Of a stretch of DNA of 20,259 bases, positions 8,101-16,497 are shown piece by piece (the first letter of the stretch is position 1; each line of letters begins with the position of its first letter). A program made the translations under genes and the position numbers. Under the pieces are notes generated by a model, which saw only the letters and a list, made by a program, of their open reading frames with translations, had not been told where the DNA came from and did no database searches. The stretch is from Cryomorphaceae bacterium (GTDB lineage: Bacteria; Bacteroidota; Bacteroidia; Flavobacteriales; BACL11): the NCBI GenBank assembly GCA_014384505.1, contig JACNFT010000074.1:1-20259 (forward strand). Direction: 5' to 3'.

Positions 8101-10444
8101 GAGTTGTAGTGTCATTACAACCATGGATGTCAGTTATAATCATTGTTACATCTAATTGTCCAGTATTTATAATTAAATGATCGATTCTTCCATAGCCTAC
8201 ATAACCATCCGACCAAAGAACTTTATAATAAGACATATCCTGAGAAGTATTATTTAAATACACTCTTTTAGGAATACAGACCACTGAATCCTCATAGCCG
8301 TTATTAGGATTAATTAAGTAATCAAAATTAGCTTCAGGTATAGTTAGCTTAATAGGTTTAATAGATTTATGCGTGCAACCGGTTATATTATTACTAACCT
8401 TCAAAGACACATTGTAATCACCTTTCATAGCATAATTATGAATAGGGTTAATTTGTATTGATGTATTTCCATCTCCAAAATCCCAAAAAATATTATCAGC
8501 ACCTATTGATAAGTTCTCAAACTTAACTTGCAAAGGATTATCACAGCTATAATTTTCTGAAAAAATTGCAGTTGGCTCAATAATATCAATATAGTTTAAG
8601 ATTTTGAAAGTATCTATACAATTATTAGATGCTGCAATAAGTGTTACATCATAGATGCCTGTTAATTGATATTGGAAAATTGGGTTCTGTAAGTTTGAAA
8701 TATTTCCATCACCAAAATCCCAAAACCAATTTGTCAGCTGAGAACCTGATACGGTTAAATCAGAAAAGTCAATATTTCCTCCTGGACAACTTACAAGCTG
8801 ACTTGCCTGAAAGTCAGCATGAGGTAATTCATAAACCTTTATAAAATCTAAAAAAATTTCATTTGCAACACAACCATAGTCATTTGTAACAAATAGACTT
8901 ATATCAAACAAACCTGTTGAAGAGTATTGATGTATAGGGTTTTGTGTATTAGAAAAACCTCCATCTCCAAAACTCCAACTCCAATCAATAATTGGTCGGA
9001 TTGAATTCGTGATATCTAAAAAGTCAATGTCAAAAGGAGCACAGCCATTTAATTCAGATGCACTAATATCAATAGTAATTTTTTCAACTTCAATAAAATC
9101 ATTAAACAATTTTATATCGACACAACCTTTAATATTCGTTACGATTAAACTAATATCATAACTACCATAATTAAAGAATGAAGCCGAAGGATTTTGAAGT
9201 ATTGAATTTGTACCATTTCCAAAGTCCCAATACCAACTTACAGCATTAATTGTTGCGTCAGAAAATTCTACATTAAAAGGAGAGGAACATCCATAAGTTG
9301 TGTCTGCTGTTATTTGCACATTAGGATTTGCATATACTTGAATAGCACTATAAAAAATTTGGGTATCTATACATTGTCCACCTTTGCTTGTTGTCAAAGT
9401 TATATCAAAATCTCCTGAAATTAAAAAATTATGTGTTGGATTTTGGAGGTTTGATGTACTACCATCTCCAAAATCCCAAATCCAAGTGTCAGGACTATTT
9501 GTTGTTATATCAGTAAAATTAACTTCCATTTCTTGACAACCGCTATTTATATCAGTAATAAAATCAGAATATAATTCAGATCCTACTTCAATATAATTTG
9601 TTTTTACTAAAGTATCTATACAAGTACCTAACTTAGCTAAAAGAGAAACAGAATAAACGCCTGCGACATAATTATGAGTGGGATTTGCTAAATTAGAAGT
9701 ACTTCCGTCACCAAAAATCCAATAAAAATTTGTGGAACCTAAAGTATTGTTTGTAAAACTCACTAATTCAGTTGCATTACAAGAAAAAGGGATATCAGCT
9801 ATAAAGCTAGCAACTGGTAATTCATACACATCAATAAGATTAAGTTGTGTAGATAAACTTTGACAACCATTTATATCAGTAACTAATAATGATACAGAAA
9901 AATTACCATCATTACTATAATCATAAATTGGATTTTGGAAGTAACTCGATCCACCATCACCAAAATCCCATTGCCAATTCACTATAGAATTATTTGTTAT
10001 TGAAATATCTTCAAAATCAACCATTAGAGGCATACAACCATTTATAGGTGAATTTATTGAAATTCCAGCAATAGGATTATCATACACTTTAATTAACCCA
10101 TTAGAAACTTTGGAATCATTAGTAAAACTATTAGATGAAATTAATGTAACATCATAAATACCAGAGTTTGCATAAATAACTGTTGGATTTTGAAGGGAAG
10201 AAGAATTACCATTTCCAAAATCCCAGAGCCATGTATTTGGGGCTCCTGTTGATAAATCTTGAAACTCAACTACTAATGAGCCACATCCGGTATTAACTGA
10301 AATTGTCGTAAAATCAGCAACTACTTGTGGGCTTGCACTACTGGAAATTAGCATGGCTACAAGGATTAGGAAAAGGTGTATAAGCTTACTTTTTAGTAAG
10401 GCTAATCTGTTTTTAGATAAGAAACTAAGTATAAGTAATGTCAT
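5126..10444 (-). CDS. Giant PKD-repeat surface protein with type B T9SS C-terminal domain
   Basis: This is a 1772-residue secreted protein. Residues about 1-40 form a signal peptide (hydrophobic LIHLFLILVAMLISSSA ending near PQ). Then come about 19 PKD modules of 80-90 residues, recognised by W-x-W-D-F-G-D-G or variants, a following NP-x-H-x-Y, and G-x-Y-D-V-S/T-L. Most modules have one Cys near the start (GC-x-P/x-x-V-x-F) and one near the end, suggesting one disulfide per module. The module near 8140-8330 is degenerate (LWSDGYVGYG). At about residues 1120-1195 a non-PKD Ig-like segment (DVEICEGGQVQL, FAWIPTLALNDP) separates an N-terminal series from a C-terminal series with a different style (WEWxFGDG, CLGTPTSFTD). 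The last ~94 residues (APNAFTPNGDGNNDVF, VFDRWGG, GWDG, GTYMYHI) are the CHU_C / gliding-type C-terminal domain used by the type IX secretion system. The likely role is adhesive or structural at the cell surface; no catalytic domain is seen. Confidence 0.93.
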   Translation of the reverse strand: MTLLILSFLSKNRLALLKSKLIHLFLILVAMLISSSASPQVVADFTTISVNTGCGSLVVEFQDLSTGAPNTWLWDFGNGNSSSLQNPTVIYANSGIYDVTLISSNSFTNDSKVSNGLIKVYDNPIAGISINSPINGCMPLMVDFEDISITNNSIVNWQWDFGDGGSSYFQNPIYDYSNDGNFSVSLLVTDINGCQSLSTQLNLIDVYELPVASFIADIPFSCNATELVSFTNNTLGSTNFYWIFGDGSTSNLANPTHNYVAGVYSVSLLAKLGTCIDTLVKTNYIEVGSELYSDFITDINSGCQEMEVNFTDITTNSPDTWIWDFGDGSTSNLQNPTHNFLISGDFDITLTTSKGGQCIDTQIFYSAIQVYANPNVQITADTTYGCSSPFNVEFSDATINAVSWYWDFGNGTNSILQNPSASFFNYGSYDISLIVTNIKGCVDIKLFNDFIEVEKITIDISASELNGCAPFDIDFLDITNSIRPIIDWSWSFGDGGFSNTQNPIHQYSSTGLFDISLFVTNDYGCVANEIFLDFIKVYELPHADFQASQLVSCPGGNIDFSDLTVSGSQLTNWFWDFGDGNISNLQNPIFQYQLTGIYDVTLIAASNNCIDTFKILNYIDIIEPTAIFSENYSCDNPLQVKFENLSIGADNIFWDFGDGNTSIQINPIHNYAMKGDYNVSLKVSNNITGCTHKSIKPIKLTIPEANFDYLINPNNGYEDSVVCIPKRVYLNNTSQDMSYYKVLWSDGYVGYGRIDHLIINTGQLDVTMIITDIHGCNDTTTHQNMYRVTDLEADFGIVNVLGCDSMLVDFEDLSSPASSVIWNFGDGGSSIINNPQHIYYAEGYYDVTLYAQSVDGCKDTMERLEYIQFQYPTADFISNIQGICPNDQVQFSNISDGIGISSDWDFGDGSQSVQINPSHSFTTNGLYDISLLITDSFNCTSNMVLVNHIEVLKPTADFITAGISSNCPPLISNFSNSSSTDVVNWEWIFSGGGSSFLANPSHLFLVSGTFDVTLIVENSFGCKDTLVQNELVNIAGPIGSFSISDSLICKDDSILFIPLVMNTDNFLWDFGNGILSTDSFPSIVYTADGIFMPSLIIENTSGCQFTINNSDTIKVRSVNIDAGNDVEICEGGQVQLNALGNSTLFAWIPTLALNDPNLFNPIASPLNDIMYFIHHSDGMCEATDSVFVKVYNEVPIPTFTTLNHCEGDTIYFNGNSGLLTPNIGWEWSFGSSIQNPLQQLAFGVNTIQLIAVNLDNNCSDTLVQQVEIYPLPIAHFTANEVCLGEPSNFINNSSANVVNWEYIMADGLGVSSLQNPNYTYSNSGTFYPSLVVSSNFGCISEYTSKVEVNELPFANFLVENNCIGEENIFSDISTISNGMISNWEYIFGDGTTNGVSSIEQHKYALAATYNVTLNVITDKGCESSVVKETKVFDNPIIDFISDQFCLGTPTSFTDFSTLNNGNIVQWEWAFGDGVGVANFEHPTYRFTSPGNYSVNLIATTDFGCTSSMAKIITIFALPTANFTNDATACLGDDIHFTDLSMNNNIASWEWNLGDGTIFNIQNPAHTYNYVSSFDISLEVISLEGCKHDTTIINAVEVFNNPIADFNASAFTTTELFSEIEFYNNSTGAILYEWDFDNGSISTERNPIVDFQNIKNHEVVLHVVSAEGCESEIMKNINISPEFTLYAPNAFTPNGDGNNDVFLAKGNGVTSFEMQVFDRWGGIVFESSDIEYGWDGLDVSANKAGIGTYMYHISLYDYNGKLWVYNGELNLMR

Positions 10445-10535
10445 GGTTTTGAGTATTAATTAACAGTATTAACCTATTTGATAAAACGACTTAAAAAATA
10501 TTAAGTTACAATTCTTATAAACCCTTTTGATTTTC

Positions 10536-10543
10536 TACTTTCG
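10536..10543 (+). promoter_or_regulatory. Weak -7-like element of mtaB
   Basis: TACTTTCG matches TAnnTTTG with one mismatch and lies only four bases before the chosen ATG at 10548, which would make the transcript nearly leaderless. No TTG is found at the -33 spacing. The alternative TTG start at 10527 would lie upstream of this box. Confidence 0.3.
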
Positions 10544-10547
10544 CAAC

Positions 10548-11846
10548 ATGTTTGATAATAAAAAAGTTGCCTTTTATACGTTGGGCTGTAAGCTCAACTT
10601 TTCTGAAACTTCAACCATTGGTAGACAATTGGTTAATATTGGTTTTACTAAAACTGAATTTGAGAATAAAGCAGACTTATATGTAATCAATACTTGCTCT
10701 GTTACCGAAAATGCCAATAGAGAATGTAGAAGAATAATTAGAAAAGCAAAAAAGAATTCACCTGAAGCTTTTATTGTTGTTACAGGTTGTTTTGCACAAT
10801 TAAAACCAAAAGAAATAAGTGACATTGAAGGTGTTGATATGGTGCTTGGTGCTAATGAGAAATTCAATTTACCAAAGCTGCTTACAGACTTAAAAACGCT
10901 TGAAACCACTCAGGTTCATGGTTGTGAAATTAATGACTTAGATTATTTTTCATCCTATTCACTTACTGATCGCACCCGTTCATTCATGAAAATACAAGAT
11001 GGTTGCGACTATCCTTGTACTTACTGCACTATACCTTTAGCTAGAGGAAAAAGCAGATGTGATAGCATAGATAACATTATAAAAAATGCAAATGAAATTG
11101 CAGATAAAGGAATAAAAGAAATTGTAATTACTGGAGTAAATATTGGTGAGTTTAAAGATAAAAATGACAATAGAAATTTTTCTGATTTGATAAAAGAGTT
11201 AGATAAAATAGAGCGAATTGAGCGTTATAGAATTTCATCTATTGAACCAAATCTAATTAGTGATGAAGTAATAAAGTTAGTAAAAAACTCTGAAAAATTT
11301 ATGCCTCACTTTCATATTCCAATGCAGTCAGGTTCTGACATAGTTTTAGCTAAAATGAAAAGACGTTACCAAACAAAATTGTACCGAACAAAGATTGAAA
11401 GAATTGTTAGTGAAGTGAAAGATGTCTGTATTGGAGCTGATGTAATTGTAGGCTTCCCTGGTGAAACTAAACAAGAGTTTGATAAAACACTTAATTTCAT
11501 TAAAGATTTACCACTATCCTATTTGCATGTATTTACTTATTCTGAAAGAGAAAATACTCCAGCAATAGATATGGATGGAGTGGTTTCAAAATCAGATAGA
11601 GCTGACAGAAGTAAACAGTTGAGAATCCTTTCTAATAAATTACAACGAGCCTTTTATGAAAAATACCTAGATACTGAACATACAGCCCTTTTTGAGCAAG
11701 AAAATAAGGAGGGATATTTATTTGGATTTACAGACAACTATATTAAAATAAAAATTCCTTTTCAATCTACTATTTGCAGAACTAAAAAACAAGTTAAGCT
11801 AATAGCAATGGGTGATGATGGAATAATGAAAGCAGAGCTTCTATAA
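10548..11846 (+). CDS. mtaB: tRNA t6A37 methylthiotransferase (MtaB)
   Basis: This is a radical-SAM enzyme of the MiaB/RimO/MtaB family; MtaB converts t6A to ms2t6A at position 37 of ANN-decoding tRNAs. Three cysteines of the N-terminal UPF0004 domain are visible (C14 in YTLGCKLN, C50 in NTCSV, C81 in VTGCFAQ) for the auxiliary Fe-S cluster. The radical-SAM CX3CX2C motif is C153, C157, C160 (GCDYPCTYC). A TRAM-like C-terminal domain follows (about 370-432). The subgroup call rests on YTLGCKLN, typical of MtaB rather than MiaB. I start at the ATG at 10548 (432 residues) because family proteins begin just before this motif; the longer frame would need a TTG at 10527 upstream of the promoter-like box. 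lgt follows after 13 bases, so the two are probably co-transcribed. Confidence 0.93.
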   Translation: MFDNKKVAFYTLGCKLNFSETSTIGRQLVNIGFTKTEFENKADLYVINTCSVTENANRECRRIIRKAKKNSPEAFIVVTGCFAQLKPKEISDIEGVDMVLGANEKFNLPKLLTDLKTLETTQVHGCEINDLDYFSSYSLTDRTRSFMKIQDGCDYPCTYCTIPLARGKSRCDSIDNIIKNANEIADKGIKEIVITGVNIGEFKDKNDNRNFSDLIKELDKIERIERYRISSIEPNLISDEVIKLVKNSEKFMPHFHIPMQSGSDIVLAKMKRRYQTKLYRTKIERIVSEVKDVCIGADVIVGFPGETKQEFDKTLNFIKDLPLSYLHVFTYSERENTPAIDMDGVVSKSDRADRSKQLRILSNKLQRAFYEKYLDTEHTALFEQENKEGYLFGFTDNYIKIKIPFQSTICRTKKQVKLIAMGDDGIMKAELL

Positions 11847-11859
11847 TTAAACAAACATT

Positions 11860-13026
11860 ATGTACCCAACAATAAGCCATTTACTTTTTGATTTATTTGG
11901 AATTAATATCCCATTACCTATTCAAACCTTTGGATTTTGGGTTGCCATTGCTTTTTTAACAGCATCCTATTTCATTACTAAAGAATTAAAACGAAAAGAA
12001 AAAGAAGGACACCTTAGCGTAAGCATTATTAAAGAAACTATCGGGAAATCATTAAGCATTTACGAGATATTAAGTAGCCTTATTACTGGTTTCTTTATTG
12101 GGTTTAAGTTAATTGAAGCTATCTTTCATTATGCGGATTTAGTTGCAAACCCTCAGGATTTCATCCTTTCAACAAGAGGTAGTTTTATAGGCGGTATTTT
12201 AATTGCAGCTTTATCTGTTTATTTAAAGTGGAATGATAACCAAAAAACCAAATTAGCCACACCTAAAGAAATTGAAAAAACAGTACACCCCTATCAACTA
12301 GTCGGAAATATGACCATGATTGCTGCTGTATCAGGAATTATAGGAGCTAAAGTTTTCCATAATTTAGAAAATATGGGTGCATTCATAGCTGACCCTATCG
12401 GACAACTTATGGCTTTCAGTGGCCTTACCTTTTATGGAGGACTGATTGCTGGAGCATTTTCTGTAGTTTGGTATACAAGAAGATATAAAATAAATATTTT
12501 ACATTTGATTGATGCTGCTGCCCCAGCACTAATGCTTGCTTATGGAGTTGGACGCATTGGCTGTCAAATGTCAGGCGATGGGGATTGGGGGATTGATAAC
12601 TTAGCTCCAAAACCAGAATGGATGGCTTATCTTCCTGATTGGATGTGGAGCTATACTTTTCCACATAATGTAATTCGTTCTGGAATTCCTATGGAGGATT
12701 GTGGCGCTCAGTTTTGGCAACCATACTGTTATCAACTAGCGAACCCTGTATGGCCTACAGCCTTTTATGAAGTAGTCATGTGCTTACTTATTTTTAGCAT
12801 CTTATGGGCTATTCGTAAACAAATCCGTGTTCCAGGAATATTATTTTGTATTTATCTTGGACTAAATGGTATTGAGCGTTTTTTCATTGAAAAAATAAGA
12901 ATTAATACAGAATACGATATATTAGGAGGAATTACTCAAGCAGAGATTATCTCATTCTGTTTGGTTCTAATTGGTCTTTTAGGCTGCATTACACTCTATA
13001 AAAATAATAAGAAAACTATTTTATAA
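11860..13026 (+). CDS. lgt: Prolipoprotein diacylglyceryl transferase
   Basis: This inner-membrane enzyme transfers diacylglyceryl from phosphatidylglycerol to the lipobox cysteine of prolipoproteins, the first step of lipoprotein maturation. It has multiple membrane segments: IQTFGFWVAIAFLTASYFI near the start, the FSGLTFYGGLIAGAFSVVW segment near 186-205, and a C-terminal pair. The Lgt signature region APALMLAYGVGRIGCQMSGD lies at about 221-240, with the conserved GR. At 388 residues it is about 100 longer than the E. coli enzyme, with an extra N-terminal membrane region and a soluble loop (about 35-145), as I recall for Bacteroidota Lgt proteins. The position equivalent to the E. coli His103 (HGG) is Tyr here (FYGG). 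The ATG lies 13 bases after mtaB. It ends 14 bases from the convergent symporter gene. Confidence 0.94.
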   Translation: MYPTISHLLFDLFGINIPLPIQTFGFWVAIAFLTASYFITKELKRKEKEGHLSVSIIKETIGKSLSIYEILSSLITGFFIGFKLIEAIFHYADLVANPQDFILSTRGSFIGGILIAALSVYLKWNDNQKTKLATPKEIEKTVHPYQLVGNMTMIAAVSGIIGAKVFHNLENMGAFIADPIGQLMAFSGLTFYGGLIAGAFSVVWYTRRYKINILHLIDAAAPALMLAYGVGRIGCQMSGDGDWGIDNLAPKPEWMAYLPDWMWSYTFPHNVIRSGIPMEDCGAQFWQPYCYQLANPVWPTAFYEVVMCLLIFSILWAIRKQIRVPGILFCIYLGLNGIERFFIEKIRINTEYDILGGITQAEIISFCLVLIGLLGCITLYKNNKKTIL

Positions 13027-13040
13027 ATATTCTTTTTTCA

Positions 13041-14453
13041 TTATTTGCTGGTTTTAAGTAAATATAGCCCCACAAATGTAATAAATCCATTTAATATCAA
13101 TAACTCAAAACCAAAAGGAATATATAGCTGAATTATATAACAAGCTACAGGAGACAAAACAGCAACTAAAGGCACCCAATTATCTTTTACACTTAGTTTA
13201 GTAAACAACCCAAAAGCATACATTCCTAATAAGGGACCATAAGTATATCCTGCCACCTTAAATAATGCAGAAATAACACTATCATCATTTATTGATTTGA
13301 ACACCAAAATCACCAAGACTAACAATATTGAAAATCCGAGATGAACTAACTTTCTTTGCTTAATTTCTTTTATACCCGAATCTACATCAAAGCCTAACAA
13401 ATCGATACAAAAAGAGGTGGTTAATGAGGTTAATGCTGAATCCGCACTAGAGTATGCAGCAGCAATCAGTCCTAAAATAAACAAAATCCCTACTCCTATT
13501 CCAAGCCCTCCACTTAGTGCCACAGCAGGAAATAAATCATCTGCCTCATTAAATGGTATTCCATGGGTTTCGGCATACATATACAGCAATGCTCCCAATG
13601 ATAAAAATAATAAATTCACAAACACCAAAACAATACTAAACCAAAACATATTCTTTTGGGCATCTCCTAAACTTTTGCAACTTAAATTTTTCTGCATCAT
13701 ATCTTGGTCAAGCCCAGTCATTACAATTGCCATAAATGCACCTGATAAAAACTGTCTTACAAAATGCTGTTTTCCTTCCCAGAAAAATATTTGTGAATAA
13801 TCACTTTCTTTTACTGTACTAATCAAAGAAGTAAAATTCAAATTCATATCAACTGATATAAGGTAAACACTTAAACCAACAGCAACAAGCATAAATAATG
13901 TTTGTAAAGTATCAGTCCAGATAATTGTTTTAATTCCACTCCTGAAAGTATACACCCATATTAGTAAGATAGTAACTACAACTGTCATTTCAAAAGGAAC
14001 TCCCCAAGCATCAAAAACGTAAATTTGCAATACATTGGCTACCAAATACAGCCTAAAAGATGCTCCTATTACTCTACTAATCAAAAAGAAAATAGCCCCG
14101 GTTTTGTATGATGAATTTCCAAATCTACTCTGTAAATAACCATATATTGATGTCAAATTCATTCGGTAATAAAGCGGCATAAGTACAGTAGCAATTACCA
14201 AATAGCCCAACAGATAACCAAATACCATTTGCATATAGGAAAAATCACTAGCAGCAACCCAACCAGGAACAGAAATAAATGTTACGCCTGATAAAGATGC
14301 ACCAATCATTCCAAAAGCAACTATATACCAAGGGGATTGTTTGTCGCCACTAAAAAATGAGGCATTACTATCTGATTTTCCTGTAATAAAAGAAATACCT
14401 ACCAATACTAAAAAGTAGATAACTATTACACTTATAATTAATGTTGATGACAT
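13041..14453 (-). CDS. Sodium:solute symporter (SSF family)
   Basis: This 470-residue inner-membrane protein has about 12-13 hydrophobic segments across its whole length. SSF features include the N-terminal FFSGDKQSPWYIVAFGMIGASLSGVTF region, YRMNLTSIYGYLQSRFG, and, at about residues 330-346, AAAYSSADSALTSLTTS, which corresponds to the conserved sodium-binding helix (serines and threonines). The family couples inward sodium flow to uptake of sugars, amino acids, vitamins or sialic acids. The substrate cannot be named from sequence and the neighbours give no hint. The ATG at 14451-14453 is preceded by a divergent -7 element. The 3' end faces lgt with only 14 bases between, and no terminator hairpin is visible there. 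Confidence 0.93.
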   Translation of the reverse strand: MSSTLIISVIVIYFLVLVGISFITGKSDSNASFFSGDKQSPWYIVAFGMIGASLSGVTFISVPGWVAASDFSYMQMVFGYLLGYLVIATVLMPLYYRMNLTSIYGYLQSRFGNSSYKTGAIFFLISRVIGASFRLYLVANVLQIYVFDAWGVPFEMTVVVTILLIWVYTFRSGIKTIIWTDTLQTLFMLVAVGLSVYLISVDMNLNFTSLISTVKESDYSQIFFWEGKQHFVRQFLSGAFMAIVMTGLDQDMMQKNLSCKSLGDAQKNMFWFSIVLVFVNLLFLSLGALLYMYAETHGIPFNEADDLFPAVALSGGLGIGVGILFILGLIAAAYSSADSALTSLTTSFCIDLLGFDVDSGIKEIKQRKLVHLGFSILLVLVILVFKSINDDSVISALFKVAGYTYGPLLGMYAFGLFTKLSVKDNWVPLVAVLSPVACYIIQLYIPFGFELLILNGFITFVGLYLLKTSK

Positions 14454-14469
14454 ATAAATTTGTTTTTCA

Positions 14470-14477
14470 CAAAACTA
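14470..14477 (-). promoter_or_regulatory. Putative -7 promoter element of the symporter gene
   Basis: The minus strand reads TAGTTTTG, a full TAnnTTTG match, placing transcription start near 14466 and a leader of about 13 bases. It is back-to-back with the recR -7 box, 20 bases away, so the two divergent promoters must overlap. Confidence 0.45.
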
Positions 14478-14497
14478 AAAGTATTCTTGATTAATGT

Positions 14498-14505
14498 TAA
14501 CTTTG
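14498..14505 (+). promoter_or_regulatory. Putative -7 promoter element of recR
   Basis: TAACTTTG matches TAnnTTTG fully and ends five bases before the recR ATG at 14511, predicting a nearly leaderless transcript. The TTG at 14487-14489 is too close to serve as a standard -33 element. Confidence 0.45.
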
Positions 14506-14510
14506 CAGCT

Positions 14511-15128
14511 ATGAATTTTCCATCCAAACTTGTAGAAAATGCTGTTGAGCAACTTTCTCGACTTCCAGGAATTGGAAAGCGTTCGGCCTTACGACTGGTT
14601 TTACATCTGTTAAAACAAGAAAAAAGTTCTGTTGAACGGTTTGGAGATTCTTTTATTCAACTTATACAAAATATAAGCTATTGTACTTCTTGTTTTAGTA
14701 TTGCAGACAGCCAGTTATGTGAAGTATGTTCTGATAAAAAAAGAGAGCAAACCACTATCTGTATTGTGGAAGATGTTAGAGTGATGATGGCAATAGAAAA
14801 CACTATGCAATTCAAAGGAATTTACCATGTTCTAGGAGGGCTTATTTCGCCAATGGATGGCATTGGTCCTAATGATTTGCGTATTGAGGAATTAATAAAA
14901 AAGGTAGAAAAAGGAAATATTAATGAAGTAATATTTGCCCTTAGTACAACAATGGAAGGAGATACAACCAATTATTATCTTTTCAGGAGATTGAAAGATA
15001 GCGGAGTAAAAATATCTTCAATTGCAAGAGGAATTGCTATTGGTGATGAATTAGAATATACTGATGAGCTTACTTTAGGGACAGCTCTATCTAGTAGGAT
15101 GCCCTATGAAAACTCCTTAGCAAAATAG
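14511..15128 (+). CDS. recR: Recombination mediator protein RecR
   Basis: RecR, with RecO (and RecF), loads RecA onto SSB-coated single-stranded DNA in gap repair. The 205-residue protein has the full architecture: N-terminal helix-hairpin-helix (LVENAVEQLSRLPGIGKRSA), a C4 zinc motif (CTSC ... CEVC), a Toprim domain starting at TICIVEDVRVMMAIE, and the conserved GGLISPMDGIGPNDLRI stretch. I start at the ATG at 14511 because RecR proteins begin MNFPSKLVENAV. The longer open frame back to a TTG at 14460 would run through the promoter region and adds an unconserved MFFTKLKVFLINVNFAA. The gene diverges from the symporter gene and is followed after 47 bases by the E2 gene, which has its own promoter. 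Confidence 0.97.
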   Translation: MNFPSKLVENAVEQLSRLPGIGKRSALRLVLHLLKQEKSSVERFGDSFIQLIQNISYCTSCFSIADSQLCEVCSDKKREQTTICIVEDVRVMMAIENTMQFKGIYHVLGGLISPMDGIGPNDLRIEELIKKVEKGNINEVIFALSTTMEGDTTNYYLFRRLKDSGVKISSIARGIAIGDELEYTDELTLGTALSSRMPYENSLAK

Positions 15129-15157
15129 TTGCAATTTCTTTTCTTTTCTTAATTTTG
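15129..15157 (+). promoter_or_regulatory. Promoter of the E2 gene (TTG-N18-TAATTTTG)
   Basis: A TTG at 15129-15131 and a perfect -7 box TAATTTTG at 15150-15157, separated by 18 bases, match the Bacteroidota housekeeping sigma consensus (TTG at -33, TAnnTTTG at -7). Transcription would begin near 15161, about 15 bases before the ATG at 15176. This is the best promoter in the window and starts immediately after the recR stop codon. Confidence 0.65.
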
Positions 15158-15175
15158 CCAAAAATATATAAGACT

Positions 15176-16480
15176 ATGGCTAGAGTAGAATTGATTATGC
15201 CCAAAATGGGAGAGAGTGTTTCGGAAGCAACTATAATTACATGGGCTAAAGAAGTTGGTGAAATGGTTGAGTTAGATGAAACTATTGTTGAGATAGCTAC
15301 TGATAAAGTGGACTCAGAAGTTCCTTCAACTCATGAAGGAAAATTAGTAGAAAAATTATTTGAAGCGGATGATGTTGTACAAGTTGGTGAACCATTTGCT
15401 ATATTAGAAACTGAAGGCGGAGATGATACTCCTATAACAAAAGAAACTGTAACACCTACTGCAATTGCAGTAGTTGAGAAGGCAGCAACTATAACTACCC
15501 AAAACAATCCAACAACTATAACTAATGATGGTGATAGATTCTACTCTCCATTAGTGAGAAGTATGGCTTCTGAAGAAGGAATAGAAATGACTGAATTAGA
15601 AACTATTTCTGGAAATGGTAAAGATGGAAGAGTTACAAAATCAGATATGATTTCCTACTTAAAAACTAGAGGATCTGCACCAGTAACAACTACTGCTAAA
15701 GTAGAAACTAAAAAGACCACTACTACTGCTAAAGCACCAACACATACTCCAGTAAATATCCCTAATACGGGTGGTACTGAAATTGTAGAAATGGACAGAA
15801 TGAGAAAGTTAATTTCTGCTCACATGACTATGTCAAAACAAACTTCAGCTCATATTACTTCTTTTGTTGAGGCAGATATGACAAATATTGTAAACTGGAG
15901 AAACTCAGTAAAAGCTGACTTTAAAAACAGAGAAGGACAAAACATCACCTTTACTCCTATTATAATTGAAGCAATGGCAAAAGCGGTTAAGGATTTTCCA
16001 ATGATTAATGTTTCAGTAGATGGAACAAACATTCATATTCATAAAAATGTTAATATTGGTATGGCTGCTGCTTTACCTGATGGAAACCTTATTGTTCCTG
16101 TTATCAAAGAAACGCAAAACAAAAACTTAGTAGGAATTACTAAAGCAGTAAATGATTTAGCTGTAAGAGCTAGAGGAGGGAAATTAAAACCAGACGACAT
16201 TCAGGGAGGTACTATCACCATGACTAATGTCGGTACTTTTGGAAATTTAATGGGGACTCCTATTATTAACCAACCTCAAGTAGCAATTTTAGCTTGTGGT
16301 ATCATCAAAAAGAAACCTGTTGTATTAGAAACTGCTGAAGGAGATGTTATTGCAATTCGCCATATGATGTTCTTATCTTTATCATATGACCATAGAGTTG
16401 TTGATGGAGCTTTAGGAGGGCAGTTTGTAAGAAGGGTTGCTGATTACTTAGAACAGTTTGACACAAATACAATTATTTAA
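15176..16480 (+). CDS. 2-oxoacid dehydrogenase complex E2 (dihydrolipoamide acyltransferase)
   Basis: This is the core acyltransferase of a 2-oxoacid dehydrogenase complex: it moves the acyl group from its swinging lipoyl arm to CoA. The 434 residues show a lipoyl domain (1-80) with the lipoylated lysine K44 in ATDKVDSEVPS, an Ala/Thr/Pro-rich linker, the E1/E3-binding domain (about 121-163: YSPLVRSMASEEGI ... GKDGRVTKSDM), a second Thr/Lys-rich linker, and the catalytic domain (about 203-434) ending in LSYDHRVVDG, with catalytic H406 and D410. The DKVDSEVPS arm and single lipoyl domain favour a branched-chain or generic 2-oxoacid complex over pyruvate E2, but substrate is not certain; no E1 or E3 gene is adjacent. 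I start at the ATG at 15176 (MARVELIMPKMGES); the earlier TTG at 15155 is part of the -7 promoter box. The gene ends at a strong terminator. Confidence 0.93.
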   Translation: MARVELIMPKMGESVSEATIITWAKEVGEMVELDETIVEIATDKVDSEVPSTHEGKLVEKLFEADDVVQVGEPFAILETEGGDDTPITKETVTPTAIAVVEKAATITTQNNPTTITNDGDRFYSPLVRSMASEEGIEMTELETISGNGKDGRVTKSDMISYLKTRGSAPVTTTAKVETKKTTTTAKAPTHTPVNIPNTGGTEIVEMDRMRKLISAHMTMSKQTSAHITSFVEADMTNIVNWRNSVKADFKNREGQNITFTPIIIEAMAKAVKDFPMINVSVDGTNIHIHKNVNIGMAAALPDGNLIVPVIKETQNKNLVGITKAVNDLAVRARGGKLKPDDIQGGTITMTNVGTFGNLMGTPIINQPQVAILACGIIKKKPVVLETAEGDVIAIRHMMFLSLSYDHRVVDGALGGQFVRRVADYLEQFDTNTII

Positions 16481-16497
16481 CTATAATTAACAATATC

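Noticed and set aside
5126..10444. Periodic repeats in this gene as a possible CRISPR or mobile array
   Set aside because: The periodicity is at protein level (80-90-residue PKD modules), not short identical DNA repeats with spacers.
14460..14510. TTG start of recR adding 17 residues
   Set aside because: It would cover the promoter region, and RecR proteins begin at MNFPSK.
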